Assembly: GCF_016545825.1 (NCBI RefSeq)
Contig: NC_052619.1
Coordinates: forward strand, 33,395,803-33,459,802
Source: Eucalyptus grandis
Lineage: Eukaryota > Streptophyta > Magnoliopsida > Myrtales > Myrtaceae
Direction of reading: 5' to 3'
Length of the DNA stretch: 64,000 nucleotides
Below, one piece after another: positions 35,456 to 48,050 of this stretch (the first letter of the stretch is position 1; each line of letters begins with the position of its first letter). A model generated the notes under the pieces. The model did not search any database. It worked only from the letters and a program-made list of their open reading frames with translations, and was not told the DNA's origin. A program made the translations under genes and the position numbers.

Positions 35456-36534
35456 TGTCACGCCTGATCCTCAAGCGCGTGCTCATCTTTTACTGGTCGA
35501 TTAATAGTAATGTCCCAGGACGCATCGCCGACCCATTCATGTTAATATGCATGTAGAAGCATATAAATAATCTACAGACAATAAAATAATGTGATAGGAA
35601 AGTAGGACTAATTTTTCACGAAATACATTTTTATAAACACATAGGTCTATACACAAAGGTTTTCAAAAGGGATCGGCTTCCAACAAAAGAGAATTGTTTT
35701 ACGACTAACTAGCCGGATAAGATCGCCGATTCTTTGGGCTTCACCTCTTAAACTCCGAGGCTTCTGGTCTTTCACCAACACCATTTAAGGACTTGAAAAT
35801 GGTTATACAATAACCAATGAGATAATATTTCAGCGAGTTCTACCTCCTAAGACTCGATTAGGAAGCAAATACGCCATAAGGACTGTTTAAGCACAATCAC
35901 GAGTCATATGACTTACCTTGGCCTCAGTTATTCCCTGCAATTCAGCATAATTCACAATCTCTTTGAGTCACATCGACACATCAAATTATTTACTTAGATT
36001 GACTTATCAATCAATCGACCTAGTCAATTACATGTCAATCAAATCATTCCCTGGTCATTTTAATCAATACTATGCATTCTCTAAGATGATATATCTAGTT
36101 TTCGTGCCAATATAATATAATGTTCTTTCTCCGAGATGACATGCTGAGTCATCGAGCCGAACTAATATACATTTTTCTCTGAATGACGTACCAAGTTATC
36201 AAGTCGACGTTCGTTCTCCAACAATTTCTCACTTTTTATCATATCCGATAGAATAGCCGTGTGTGGGTACATGGTTAACCTTAGCCAAAATATAATAATT
36301 TCCTCTTCATAATTCCCAGCATTTCATACAATCCCCCAAAATATTTTTGGCGTTGTAAACTGATGCTCGGTTATTTTCCAACCAATTAACAAAATTAATT
36401 TAATTTATGAGTAACATCCTGAAATTACAATTAATTCGATTCAACACAAATTAGAGCTCAAATAAATAAACATATTGCACCACAATGACCAGCATAAAAT
36501 TTCGGTCACTGGCTATTCTGGTCTACTTATAAGA

Positions 36535-36566
<32 letters not shown>

Positions 36567-37794
36567 ACGAAAAATTAAATAAATGCCAATAAATCCATTT
36601 TAGGCCCGTAATGCCTAATTGGATGCCAAAACGGACCTGAAAAGTTCCAAGGTTCGTTAAATAAATACTAGAATGTGTTTACTTGCTAATTGCACTAAAT
36701 AACCACCTAACATGTATCGGCAATTGATTAAATTCACTAATCTAATTTAATCTAACCACTTAAAGCAATCTTAACCTAAACTAATCAACCCCCAAGCATG
36801 ATTTATTGACTAAGTGAGGATTAGTGAGTTAAACTCACTTGTTCGGCGATTCGGTCGATGCAGATTGACGGGGACGCAACGGCGCTCGATTATCTCTAAG
36901 GTGAGCCTAGCTTTCGGGGTTGGGAAGCGGGCCAAAACGGACCTCGAAAGCTACTGGAAACCCACAATTTTTGCTCTCTATTCATGGCTGGAAACGGCTG
37001 AACTAGGGCTGATTTAGTGAGGTGAGACTGGCGGAGGCAGCAAGGGTGCTTAGAGGGCCTCACAGTGGCGAAACGACGGCGGTGTAGCGGTGCAAGGAGG
37101 TCTGACGGCCACGGGGGAGCTTTGGAACGTTGCTGGGACCGAGGAATGTCCAGGAATGACGACGAGGTGCAGGCGGACGGCGAGAGGCGCGCGCGGCACG
37201 CGAGGACAACGAACAGTGATGGCGTGCGGTCCCGACGACATGCTGGCTTGTTCCGGCAATCTCCTTGGTTGCTAGGGTCTGAATGGCGAGAATAGAGGGG
37301 GAGGAAGGAGAGTCGGTCGGTTGAAGGGGAAAGGGAGGAGGAGAGAACAAAGGGGGGTCACCACACATTTATCCTCATCTCTTGGTCCCCTTGACCAATG
37401 GCCTCCACCAGCTGGGTTCCTTGGCTGAAAATCAGCCACTAAGGCTCGCGTCTATAAGCTCGAGATGGTCCAAATGTCGTGGGTGGTGGGGGTACACAAA
37501 TTTGGCTCGATTTCGCTTCAATTGGATCCTGAATCCTCGAATTAATCCAATTCGACTTCTATAAATTCTGTTATCGAGTCAATAATCAAATTGATATTTT
37601 TTCTCACCAATTGAACCATCTTGCAACTCAATTACGTGATCAAAAACGGTTTCTGATGATTTCTGAACAAAAATGGCCATAGGACGACTTTTTCTCAAAA
37701 AGTCTCGGTCTGCAGAAAAATCTTTGGAGACTAAGTCGACGTTCCTAAAATAATTTGTAACATCTTAGAACTTTCAATTTCTGAAATCGGATTC
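35456..37794 (-). mobile_element. LTR fragment of the same family, minus strand, cut by the gap
   Basis: Begins TGTCACGCC, the complement of the family's GGCGTGACA terminus, and follows the LTR backwards. For example 36490-36520 is the complement of the 'ccggtgaccagaatttcgt' stretch at 32650, and 37740-37794 the complement of the 'gagtccgatttt...aaattgaa' stretch at 30776. The opposite terminus (TGTGACATCC) is missing because the sequence runs into the N gap. An AAAT microsatellite lies at 36535-36566. Confidence 0.65.
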
Positions 37795-37894
37795 NNNNNN
37801 NNNNNNNNNNNNNNNNNNNNNNNNNNNNNNNNNNNNNNNNNNNNNNNNNNNNNNNNNNNNNNNNNNNNNNNNNNNNNNNNNNNNNNNNNNNNNN
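37795..37894. other. Assembly gap of 100 N
   Basis: Exactly 100 N characters, the usual placeholder for a gap of unknown size. It separates two LTR fragments that point in opposite directions. A computed open frame of 221 codons that spans the gap is an artefact. Confidence 0.98.
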
Positions 37895-38349
37895 AATCGG
37901 GATTTAGGGTTTTGACTCGCTGAGATTTTATCTCACCCCGTCGTAAGCTAACCTTTTTTAGGGCCGTAATGTGGAGATCTGCTGAGTGCAGATGTGGTGG
38001 CGCGAGATATGATACCTTTTGGCTGGCCCTGCCGTTAGCGAAGTTTAGGGTGACCCTGATCCCTGAAGGTTTTTGAGAGGGTCGGTTGGAAGTTGCTAGT
38101 GTAAGGACTTGTAAATCATTAAACTCCCTAGGGACAATAGTAGTTAAATAAATAAGTTGTTTTCGACAACTTTTGTGGTGTGTTTTTACTATCCCTATTT
38201 CTGATGATTGACTAGGTGATGTATTTAATTCGCTTCCACATGTGCTTAATCGAAAAATAAAAAGAACGGGCCGACAACACGTCCTAGGACGTTGCATTTC
38301 TAATCGACAACTGAGGGGTGTGCGCGTACCCAGGGTTCGGGGCGTGACA
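37895..38349 (+). mobile_element. LTR 3' end fragment, plus strand, right of the gap
   Basis: Ends GGTTCGGGGCGTGACA at 38349 like the complete LTRs at 33895 and 63217, and is preceded by the family's 'gcttccacatgtgcttaat' and 'ggcgtgacac' neighbourhood. It diverges from both complete copies further upstream, so it belongs to a related subfamily. No target duplication matches between 35451-35455 and 38350-38354. Confidence 0.6.
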
Positions 38350-39206
38350 CTATGTCTTAGTGATACTAATCTAATCATATCCCTAAAATTATTCAACTAA
38401 GGTCTAAATTTATGATCTAGTCTAATGTAGAGTCTAAATCCTAGAACTAACTTTAATCTCAAAGGAAACCAATGGAGTCTCCAAGCTTTTCAATCCACCT
38501 CCACGGTTCGATTCATGAACCACAATCAATAAAAACATTAGAATGCTTACAAAAGGAATTGACCACAAAGGGTTAGGACAAATAAATGAATCGGCACGCA
38601 GCTTATCTCATGCTTCAAGCATATCAAGCAAGGAAACTCAAAAGTTTATTAGTCAACTTGAAGAGTTGATTCATCTATTTTAACCCCAATCTATGTAGTT
38701 CCTGACGAAATGCAATGCCCATAATTTCTACATGCAACTAAGGTGTTGTGGGCATTAATCGAGTCATGCCATGATCGGGGATCTCGGATCTAAAATTTTC
38801 TAAGTTTGACCGGTTCGGAAAATTCAGGTGGTAACATACATGTTCCCTTGATATGTAAATATCTTTCATTGACTCATTTTTTTTTAAGCGATCCAAATGT
38901 GCCGAAAAATAAATTAAAATGTTCTCCTTTAGAATGTTTTCTAGATTCTCATTTTGAGTCAAAACGAGGCCCAACTTCATCGCTAACATGACTGACTTGA
39001 ATCCTCGATCGACAGAACCTGCTCCTCTAAATTTGCAGCGGGGCATCTTTTTATTTTCCCACATATTTCTCGCCTTGTTCCATTGCATGATTCTCAGATT
39101 AAGCAACATTCGTTCTTCACAATGATGCCAATGAACGGAAGATGGTAATGGGAAAAAAAAGTCACAGAATTCGAAATCAAAATTTACTCGCAGTCATTTG
39201 TTCTAA
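38350..39206 (-). other. 3' UTR / 3' flank of gene 3
   Basis: Closely similar to the gene 4 3' flank at 52632-53443. Shared segments include 'gtgatactaatctaatcatatcc', 'gaatgcttacaaaa', 'gacatgtaa'-type words and 'aactaaggcgttgtgg'. The nearest part corresponds to the 3' UTR seen in all four copies. The open frames here are not conserved. Confidence 0.6.
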
Positions 39207-42200
39207 TTAGCGACAGTTTAGGACATATAGGGCACAGTCATGTGAGTCCACCGATAATGATACCGAGTACAGCGTTGGGCGGTCAATCCTAGTGCCGCTC
39301 CATATTTCATAGCCTGTACAAGCACTGACCGTCCGACCGGGAAGCGCCTTGGCCAGGTCAGAGACTAGTGCTGATATCATCATGTCGTATGAGTTCAGGT
39401 TGAAAAACGCCAGAAATATTTCTCCTGCGTTGATGTAAGAACAAAACTGAGACCAAAAAAATGTCTACAAAATGTTCATACTTGCTTGAATAGATCGTGT
39501 GGCAAAGTTATTGAGAACTGCTGATTAGGCCATTGATACTTTGTTCGAAACGGGATCATATTGCATTTTGTTCCGTCTTAAAAAGTGTGTAGATCCAAAT
39601 TATGTTGTCCTTAAGGCTTTAACTGGGGGAAGAAGGGGGCCAAGAAAGAGAGAGAGGCAATTAATAAGAATCAAACCTGATCTTCCAGTTGCGATCCAGG
39701 ACCGAGCTCCTGTCGCATCAGCATTAGCTGCACAAACAATATGTCTGTAAATAAGACAGACAAAACATTAGATTTCCGGCTTTGAGATCAGCAAGCCTTC
39801 TTTTTAACCTTTGACATTCTTCATTTTAGCGCACAGTCCAGAATAGCTGCTCATCAGCGTCCCATTACCGTGAAACTTCCACATCTGTCAAAATTGAACA
39901 TTCAGCATGTTATCTTCTGCATGACTCTAAGCTGGACAATAGAGTCTAATTTGAAGACAAATAAAGTGGTGCAAAATGTTGCAATAGCCTCATCTACTTG
40001 ATAACATCAACAGGTTCCAAAAATGCAACAAGTACGGAGTCTTCCTAATTGTGTCCAAAATTCGTCTTCTGAACTAATCTTCAACTAATAGTTAAAAATA
40101 CCTGATTAGCATTCCGCGTGCAGGGGGAAGATGAGCCTCTTGCAAACTCACTAGATGTGATTTTGCGTTTCGGAGATGCATCTAAGCAGAAATTCATATT
40201 TTCCGAAGCTAATAAGTGGAGTATTCCCTGATATTGGCTCCCATACATTATCTCTTGGTCTCTGCTACACAGCACATACATATAAAAATACCTTTTGAGT
40301 TATGTAAAATACAGGATAGAGAACAGCAAATGAAAAAGATCAGAAGTAGGAGAGCATTTTATACGATTCGGCTAAAGAATTTGTCTTGTTTAGGCAAAAG
40401 GGTTCTCCATGTCTATTCTCCATGTTCTCTTTCCAGCAGATCCGTTCAAGATCTTGGTCCAGCTCTTCGACCATCCATCCGTTTGCTTTTTGATCTTCGC
40501 AACTAGTCAGACCCAATGACCCTACCTCTGACTCTTCCACACTTGTCGGGGAACTTCTAGACCGCCCATGTAAGCTTGACGACCCACTGATATACGGGAA
40601 CTGTAAAATAATCCGCATAAGTAGCCTAAAAGTGCTTTGAAATGACTGTCTTATCAGATCTTAAGAGAGAGTACATACCTCCACATTGTTTGAGCTGTAG
40701 GAATTTATCTCAAGCAGAGTAGGATTGGTGATAAGACCGAAAGTAGTATCATCGATATTCCTCAAATCTCCACCAAACATGAGGGGGGACTTGGCGATTG
40801 ACCACAAAGTCACCTACAACTTTAATCCGTTAGCATGAAATCTGATCTTCTGATTGGTGCAAATAGTGAAGTGAAAAGAAATCTTCATTAAACACAAACC
40901 TGAGTTCTTTGCTCCTGTATGGTAAGCCTACATGCCCTATGAGGGCCTTCATTTGAACCTAGTTGTTGAGAAGGTTTTCACTTTAGCAATACATCACTCC
41001 ATGTACGTTTCAAAGGCATTGACAAAGAGTTCACATATGCAAGATAATCTAAAACTGCTAAAGTTACATAAGGAAGGAGCCCAGGTAACCTCTGGCTACT
41101 GAGTGTGCCATTTAATTAGGACAGTGAAGTATCGAACTACCCATGTGCCGCATTCTAAAATAAAAGGCAACTTGATGATACAGAAGCTTTCTCATGAGCC
41201 GTAATTTTCATGCTAGGGCAAATAAAATTAGCTTGCATAAGCCACTCTGAGAATTCACTCTTCATGTGCAACTCGGACAGAGTCCAGAATGTTGAAACCC
41301 CAAAGGGGCAGTCGAGGCATAACCTTCGAGGGTAAGGACTTACCATCACACCAAAGCCTCTCTCCGGCTTTTCAGTGCTTATTAGTCCAGCCAATCCCTT
41401 AGGGGTACGATGGAGCAAAAGACCTTCAAGTTTATCGGAGAATAAGACAAGCCCAGTGTTATTACCTGGATCAGTGAGCCATCCCAGTGGTAGCATATCA
41501 AGGTCAGGCCATGATGTTCCCAACAAGCCACCGGAGCCAATCATTTTAGCAGCAGCAAAGTCCCTGATGAACAAAAAGTTATGAGAATATCAATAGGTGG
41601 TCCATGTCCATGACGTTTGCACTATACTGTGACATGTTAAATCACCTTGCAACATCAAAATGTGCCGCAACATCTGCCCATGTATCCCAATCATCCCCAG
41701 TAATTCTGTACATGTTGCTCAATCCACTTACTGCCTTTGCCATATCTGGTGTCGCAGTAGTTCCAGGAGAAAGAGAATACAGGATGGGACGGTCAAGCTC
41801 TTTTAGAATCTGTGCAAGGCCACGCCAGATATTGGACCCGCTTCAGTTTTCATTTGCAAAAAGGACAAAGTGAGTCGGTCAATAAAAGATAAAACAGCCA
41901 TCACATCACCTCGGAGATGTAGGTGATCTCATTTCTATTCAGATCGGCACCAAATACACAGTCATTTTTTACTGCATCAAAAATAACCAATTAGTATTAA
42001 AGATAGTGATTGAAGTGATTCAAAAATTAAGTTCTTCTACAGTCATTTATCTATTCATATCATTGTTTAAAACTAATTGAAGCAGTTTAAATTTAAGAGG
42101 TTACTGTGGCTGCGAAATACACAAAAATCGTCATCACTCACTGAAATCAACGCCCCACGATGCATATTGCTGATAAAGTGACCTCAAGAAAGCCTTCCCA

Positions 42201-43995
42201 GCTCCTAAGTCAGTATTTACACTCATGAATCCATGTGGCATCCAAACACAAGTCTGTTCCTTTAGAGCTATATCTTGTGCGTGCCAAACCCGACCAGACT
42301 CTTCATATGCACGTCCCTAGTAGAAAAACAGAATGGAAGTGAAAAACAAATTCCAGAGAAAGTGAGAGTCACACCTTAACACTCTTCCTAGGACTATGGG
42401 AGCAGATCAGTCGTCTAGATCATTTGATGAGAGTGAACATGAATAGTTTAAAGGAACTCACCCTAGCGAGGACTTTTAACAGCAATGAGAGAATTTCCTT
42501 TTAATCTAGTCTACAAGAAGGCTTTGTGCAAGAAGGAGAAAAATCAGCATAAGAAACCTGGAGTAAAACAAACAAACCGTGGTGGTATCCAGGATAGGAG
42601 AGTTAGCATTGACAGCTTGCGTGCTTATTCCTCTCATGACATGAATCCCAAACTTCAGCCCCATGCTATGGACTTTATTTGCGACTTCAGTGAAACCATT
42701 CCCACCGCTAGACGAAGGCCATCGATCTGGGTCAGGCATCATCCTTCCCCATTGGTCAATCTTATCAAATCCTTGAGAATCAGCGTCAGCGCCTGGTACT
42801 TTTCTTCGGTACCAAAGGTAGTCGACAACTGCATACTGCATATTTTGCAGGGAAGACATGAAAAGGAGGATGAAAAAGAAATGCTTTAGTTTCACTAAGA
42901 ATCCTTCACTATTCTAGATAAAAGCCAAAAATTCTATTGGTGGACTGTCGCGGTAGTGTGGATATAACCTCATATCCTTGAGCAAGTAGCTTCTGGGAAA
43001 GGATCTTGGCATTTTGCAGAAACTCTTCTTCGGAGATGATCCAGGAAAAGGAATCATAAGAATTCCAACCTCTCGGTGGGGTGCTAGCACGCTCTACAGA
43101 CGAGACGCTGACAAATTGAAATTAGTATTACCACTAGCTTCACCTAATTAGAACTACTGAATTCTTCACATGTTCAAGAAATTTGCGACCCACTGAATTA
43201 ACATCTGAGCCGGAAACACATTACCATAGGCACACGCAGATTCCAATGAAAGTTATTGTAAAGATTAGTGTCTTTGCTCACGAACATTTACAATGTTGTC
43301 AAAATTCATCAAAGCATTAATTTTGCTAGAGATATTCAAGCCCATCTTTGTTAGAGCCACCATTATTCAAGCAATATAGCAACTGCAGAATACAAAACGC
43401 AGAAATTGTCGCAGGGTAATCTATATCAAGCAATTCATAACAAAAAATTTACAGAAAACAGGTGTATGTACTCGGATAATCCTCTGATTAGCCCATCCTT
43501 CGTCTCACAAATACCCTCACTGAACTCAAAATGGAAAATCCGAGACTGACCGAGTCATCATAAACAAGCACAGACATGAATAAATCAGTTTCCCAAGATC
43601 TCTTGGACCTTGCACGGAAATCACATGAGTCCGTTTTGCATTATATGTCCAAAACTTGTGCACGGATCTCGCAATGAATGTATCAACCTCCATTTCTACG
43701 TCTTATCATTTCTCCACCATTACAGAGTATAATTCAACAGAAAGAGCCACCAGAGCTTATTAGATAAGTTGGTAACTTGCATTACCGGATGAAAAAGGCA
43801 ACGATATTTGTCACCATATATTCAGAACCGCCTTTCATCTAGTCGTGCATTAAGCAAAAAGAATACAAAATCTGATTTGAATTCGCAGTGAACAAGCACG
43901 CAAGGAAGGTGAATGTGATTCGAGCTTCACCTGGCAATAAGGAGGAAGAAGCAGAAAGAGAAGGAAATGAGGGAAATGGAGAGGGAGAGCTTCAT
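39207..43995 (-). CDS. APSE: GH27 melibiase / beta-L-arabinopyranosidase-like secreted enzyme, gene 3 of 4 (recombinant)
   Basis: Exons complement(join(39207..39424, 39677..39727, 39809..39884, 40102..40261, 40365..40600, 40679..40813, 40900..40958, 41466..41563, 41646..41809, 41910..41971, 42142..42316, 42578..42835, 42969..43107, 43931..43995)), 1896 nt, 631 residues, open throughout. The likely nucleophile is Asp216 and the acid/base Asp272; FGADL is shared with gene 2. Exon 10 is four codons shorter than in gene 1 (deletion in the Ser/Arg-rich start). Intron 9 has a normal GT donor (GAG|GTATGT). Exons 1-8 and most of exon 9 follow gene 2, including introns and upstream region. From the last bases of exon 9 to the stop it follows gene 4 (for example MENRHGEPF, RIDRPTLYS). 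The gene is therefore a product of crossing-over or conversion, yet remains complete. Confidence 0.93.
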
Positions 43996-46500
43996 CCCTG
44001 AGAGCTTGGTTTTGGACTGTAACGCAGGAAAGCAAAGAGAGGAGTGTCAACTTTCGGTGTGTTTCGGAATCACGCATACAGTGATCAGTAGCATGAGTAC
44101 GTGGATATATATATATGTATGTACCTGGGTTGATATGAACATAGAATGTTGACTTTCGAATGAAGAAGAAAATCCTCCAATTATAATTTGAGATTGACTT
44201 ACAAGGAAACTCGAATGTGATTTTGCTATAATTTGTTGATCTGACATATGGAAGTTTTCCTTCATTCTGTGAGTGTTTACTTCTTTTGTTGATAATTAAA
44301 TGGCAAACTGAATCATGTACCTGCTGAATAATGAAGATGGCCAAGAAAAGTTAATAAATGCCTGCTGAGTAACATTGACTTTCTAATTAAGAAAAAAATC
44401 CTCCAATTATAGTAGGCTAATTTGAGATTGACATATACATGGAGGAAACTCGAATGTGATTTTGCTAATGAGATTTATAATTTGTTGATCTGGCATATGG
44501 AAGTTTTCTTATCCAAATTTTAGCGTATTACCTATTTTGTCCTCTACGTAATTAGAATTTTTTAATTCTGTCAGTCTCCACTTCCTTTGTTGATAATTAA
44601 ATGGCAAACTGAATCATGTACCTGCTGAATAATGAAGATGGCCAAGAAAAATTACTAAATTCCTGCTGAGGTTTTTTTTTTTTTTTTTTTTGGTGGATTA
44701 AAATCCCCAACTATACCCATTGTAACACATTTATTCAATTTTTTTTTGACATAAAAAATCTAAAACTTGTACATATCTGACACGTTTATCCCTCGTTAAT
44801 GTTCTATTAGATGATTTTTCAGTCAAAATAATGTTATTTTTATTTTACTCAAGGCACATTGGCGTTATGTTCACACCATTTGCTTTGTGGCGCTTATGTA
44901 TGCAGATTTTTAACAGTTCTTATTTACAAAATTTTGATGGAAATTTTTTTAGGAATAATGTTTCACAATGGGCATAATTTATATATTTTTTTGGCAGCTT
45001 TTACCCTTTTAAGAATAGGCTGTGTATTATAGTTAGCAATTAAAGATAATACATTCACAAGTATCCGATGTTTCATTTTCGTTAGATCAATGAAATTTCA
45101 CATTCAATAGTTACAATCTTATCAATTGAAGATTAAGTCAAGTTTACATTATGTAAATTGAGGGGCCAATACTTTATTGAAACGTTATTCAATTATATCG
45201 AAAAATGTTTTGTAACAACACGAAAGGATATGAGTAGTCAACACGATCATGAGATGCAAACACGAATTTTGAGTTATGAGCGAAGGTGATTCCTTTTGGT
45301 GCGACTATGGATTTTTTTTTTCACCCTCCAAATCTTCACCCATCTTTTCTATTGCCCTTCCAAACTTTGGTATTTGCACTTCTAGAATTGTCTTTCCAAG
45401 TTCCCAAAAAAGTGATAAATTATTATATAAATGCTAGTTTAGTTTCATACATTTTAATTTGATTAATTTAGTTCTAAATCTCTTGACAATTTGCCAATAT
45501 ATATTTTTAGCCAAATTTGGTTGGAGATCATTAATGAGGATGTTAGCCATGCCATGTAGGAAAGCTAATATAGAGATGGACAGTTTTTGCATCTTTATAA
45601 TTTCTTTGAATTATTTATTATTTTTTATTACTATCATTATTTTTTTCATTGTGGCCTGTGAGGGCCTTGCTAGCTGCCTTGCCCATGGCTTAAGAGGCCG
45701 CAATGGCCTTGCCCAAGGCCTTCGTAGCCTTGTTGGCCTGGGTAAGGGCTAACAGGGTCATTGGAGCCAACGAGGGTTCACCAATCAAAAAAAAAAAAAA
45801 AAACAGAAAAAAAAAAATATCAAATTCAAAAAATAATTTTTTTTACAAAAATTGTAAGAATTGTTTATATTATCATTGGTCGTGCCATATAGGACGATTA
45901 ATTTTCCCATTTTCTTTTATTTCCCATTCTTTACTCAATTCCTTCGCCTTCATAGACAACGGCCCAATTTTCTTTATTTATACTTGTAGTAAAAGGAAAG
46001 AAGATTGGAAATGTTTTGCCTCGTTAATGATCCTTTCTTACTCTAATCAATTAAAACAGTTTTTCCTATTCTTTTTTGAGGTATCACTTTCTCTATTGGG
46101 TGTACTTTTATCCTACGTTTTGTAGACTTTTCAATGCCTAATATCACTAATCTTTTTAATTATAGGGAAGTTGAAGGTTGTCCATTTTCTAACTTGTTTG
46201 AAACTAGTTTAACTTTGCCCGGGCACCTCGATTTCATGCTTCTTCTTGTCTCAAGGCATTTACTAAGATCAAATACAAAGCTTAAAGTTTCTATCCAAAC
46301 ATGAAATGCCAACCAATAATGCTCCATTTATTTTTTGAAAAATTTGACATTTTTGAAAAATATTTCCAATAACTTATTTTTCCAAATAATAGAAATATTT
46401 TCCAATTTTTGGTTGAAATATGAAAATGAATAGGATATTAATTTTTGTCTTTTGGAAAGGAAGACTTGTCTATATTTTTTATTATACACATGCTACACTT
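43996..46500 (-). promoter_or_regulatory. Upstream region of gene 3
   Basis: Near-identical to 20357-22450 upstream of gene 2. A TA tract at 44104-44117 sits at the TATA position. Two ~290-bp modules lie at 44149-44374 (with an internal ~70-base loss) and 44375-44670. The foldback insertion lies at about 45410-45895. The sequence then continues past the end of the gene 2 match and follows the orphan copy (29250-29900) instead, for example 'tgtacttttatcctacgttttgtagac'. Confidence 0.65.
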
Positions 46501-46589
46501 GATATATTATCAAATTTTTTGAAAAGGTTTTATCAAATTAAATTTTCATAACATAAAAACTTCTATAGATTCTAAATTTGTGTCTTTTT

Positions 46590-48050
46590 TTTTTCTTGTG
46601 GAACTCGACCTTAGGAGCTTATATTGCAAGCTTGGCCTTAAGTGCTTAGCTCTTAGGCCCGGCCTTAGGTTACACTGGTTTGCGCCAAGGTCTTGGACCC
46701 AGCTATGGGGAACTTGAGCTCGGCAATTGAGACCACGATACTTGGACTTGACTGATGATGACCCAAGCGCATGCACTGACATCTTAGGTTTGCCTTTGAG
46801 TGACTAGAGCCTAGCCACTATGGTCTAGAACTCAAGTGCCGAGGGCTTAGGCTTGAGTGTCAAGGTCCAAGCCTTGGCCTCGATGAACTTGGGCCAAGCT
46901 ATTGGGGTGGCTCCAAAGCCTAGCTACCGAGCAATAGCCCATAATTCTAAAGCGTAGCAACTAGAAACCAGAGCATGGGTGCTAGGACCTGTGCATGAAC
47001 ATTGTGATCTTAGGCTCAACCTTCAGGGACTTGAGCTTGGGTGCTAGGGTCCTAATCTTGATTGTTGAGAACTCCGACTAGGGCATTAGGACTATGTCCT
47101 TAGCCTTGAGGGAGTTAGGCTTGGTTAACGGGGTTTCTTTGGCCTACCCACTAGGGACTGAGTATGGGAGTTGGGACTAAGGTCTAAGGCCTAGTGGCTT
47201 GGGCACACTAGGAAGTTTGTCAAGGATCTAGGTATGGGCACTTGGGTCTCAACCTAATTTTGATCTACTTAGACTTGTGTACTAGTGACTTCGACACTAG
47301 AGCTATGTACCAGGGGGCAAGGCTATTGGGGACTCAGGCACGGGCAAGAGCATTGACGTCTAAAGCATGGTTGAATGAGAGCGCTATTATGAGCATTGGA
47401 GTTTGGGACTTAATCTCTATGGATTTGGGGCCTAGGTGTCAATAACTAAGGCAATGAAACCAAGCTCTTGAGCACAGCCACTAGGGGCCTGAGCACAAGC
47501 ATTGCTGTCTTTGGCCTAGTCTTGAGGAAATTGGGCACAATCTTTGTGGACTCGAGTTCGTTTGTTGAGGAATTGGGCTTGACCTCAATAGATTTGGGTA
47601 TGGGTGCCAATGACTTGAATGCAGGAATTGAGTACCTAGGTATGGTTGTTGGGACTTGGGCATAGGCATCGAGGTGTTGAGCATGCCCTTGGTTGACTAG
47701 GGTCCAAATATCACTAATATGAGTATAGAAGTAGGGTACTCTAGTTAGCATCGTTGGGGAATTTGATATGGGCAATTGGATCTTGGGCCAAGCCTTGAGG
47801 GACTTGAGTCTAACATTTATGGACTCATGCCTAACCACTGAGGAATCAGGCATGATCTCAATAGACTTTAGCTAGGGCACTAGTAACATTAGCTTAAGAG
47901 TCGAGTATTCAAGCATTACCATTGAAGACCTACGTACAAGCATCGATGTCTTAGGCTTGGTGGTTGAGGACTAGGTCATTAGAGTCAGCATTTTGGTGCC
48001 TAGACGCCAAGGTATTTGGTGTAAAGGTCGATATTCAGTTGTATTTTAGA
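46590..48050. repeat. Degenerate short-period repeat, uninterrupted copy
   Basis: Counterpart of 29940-30256 plus 33901-35060 without the LTR insertion. It is built from loosely repeated GACTTGGGC/GGCATTGAGG-type units of about 20-27 bases. At 46880-46915 the sequence runs from GGCCTCGATGAACTTGGGCC straight into AAAGCCTAGC, which locates the empty site of the LTR in the sister copy. Reading frames in it are by-products of the repeat. Confidence 0.7.

Noticed and set aside
37731..38396. 221-codon frame spanning the N gap
   Set aside because: The gap is translated as unknown residues; both sides are LTR fragments in opposite directions.
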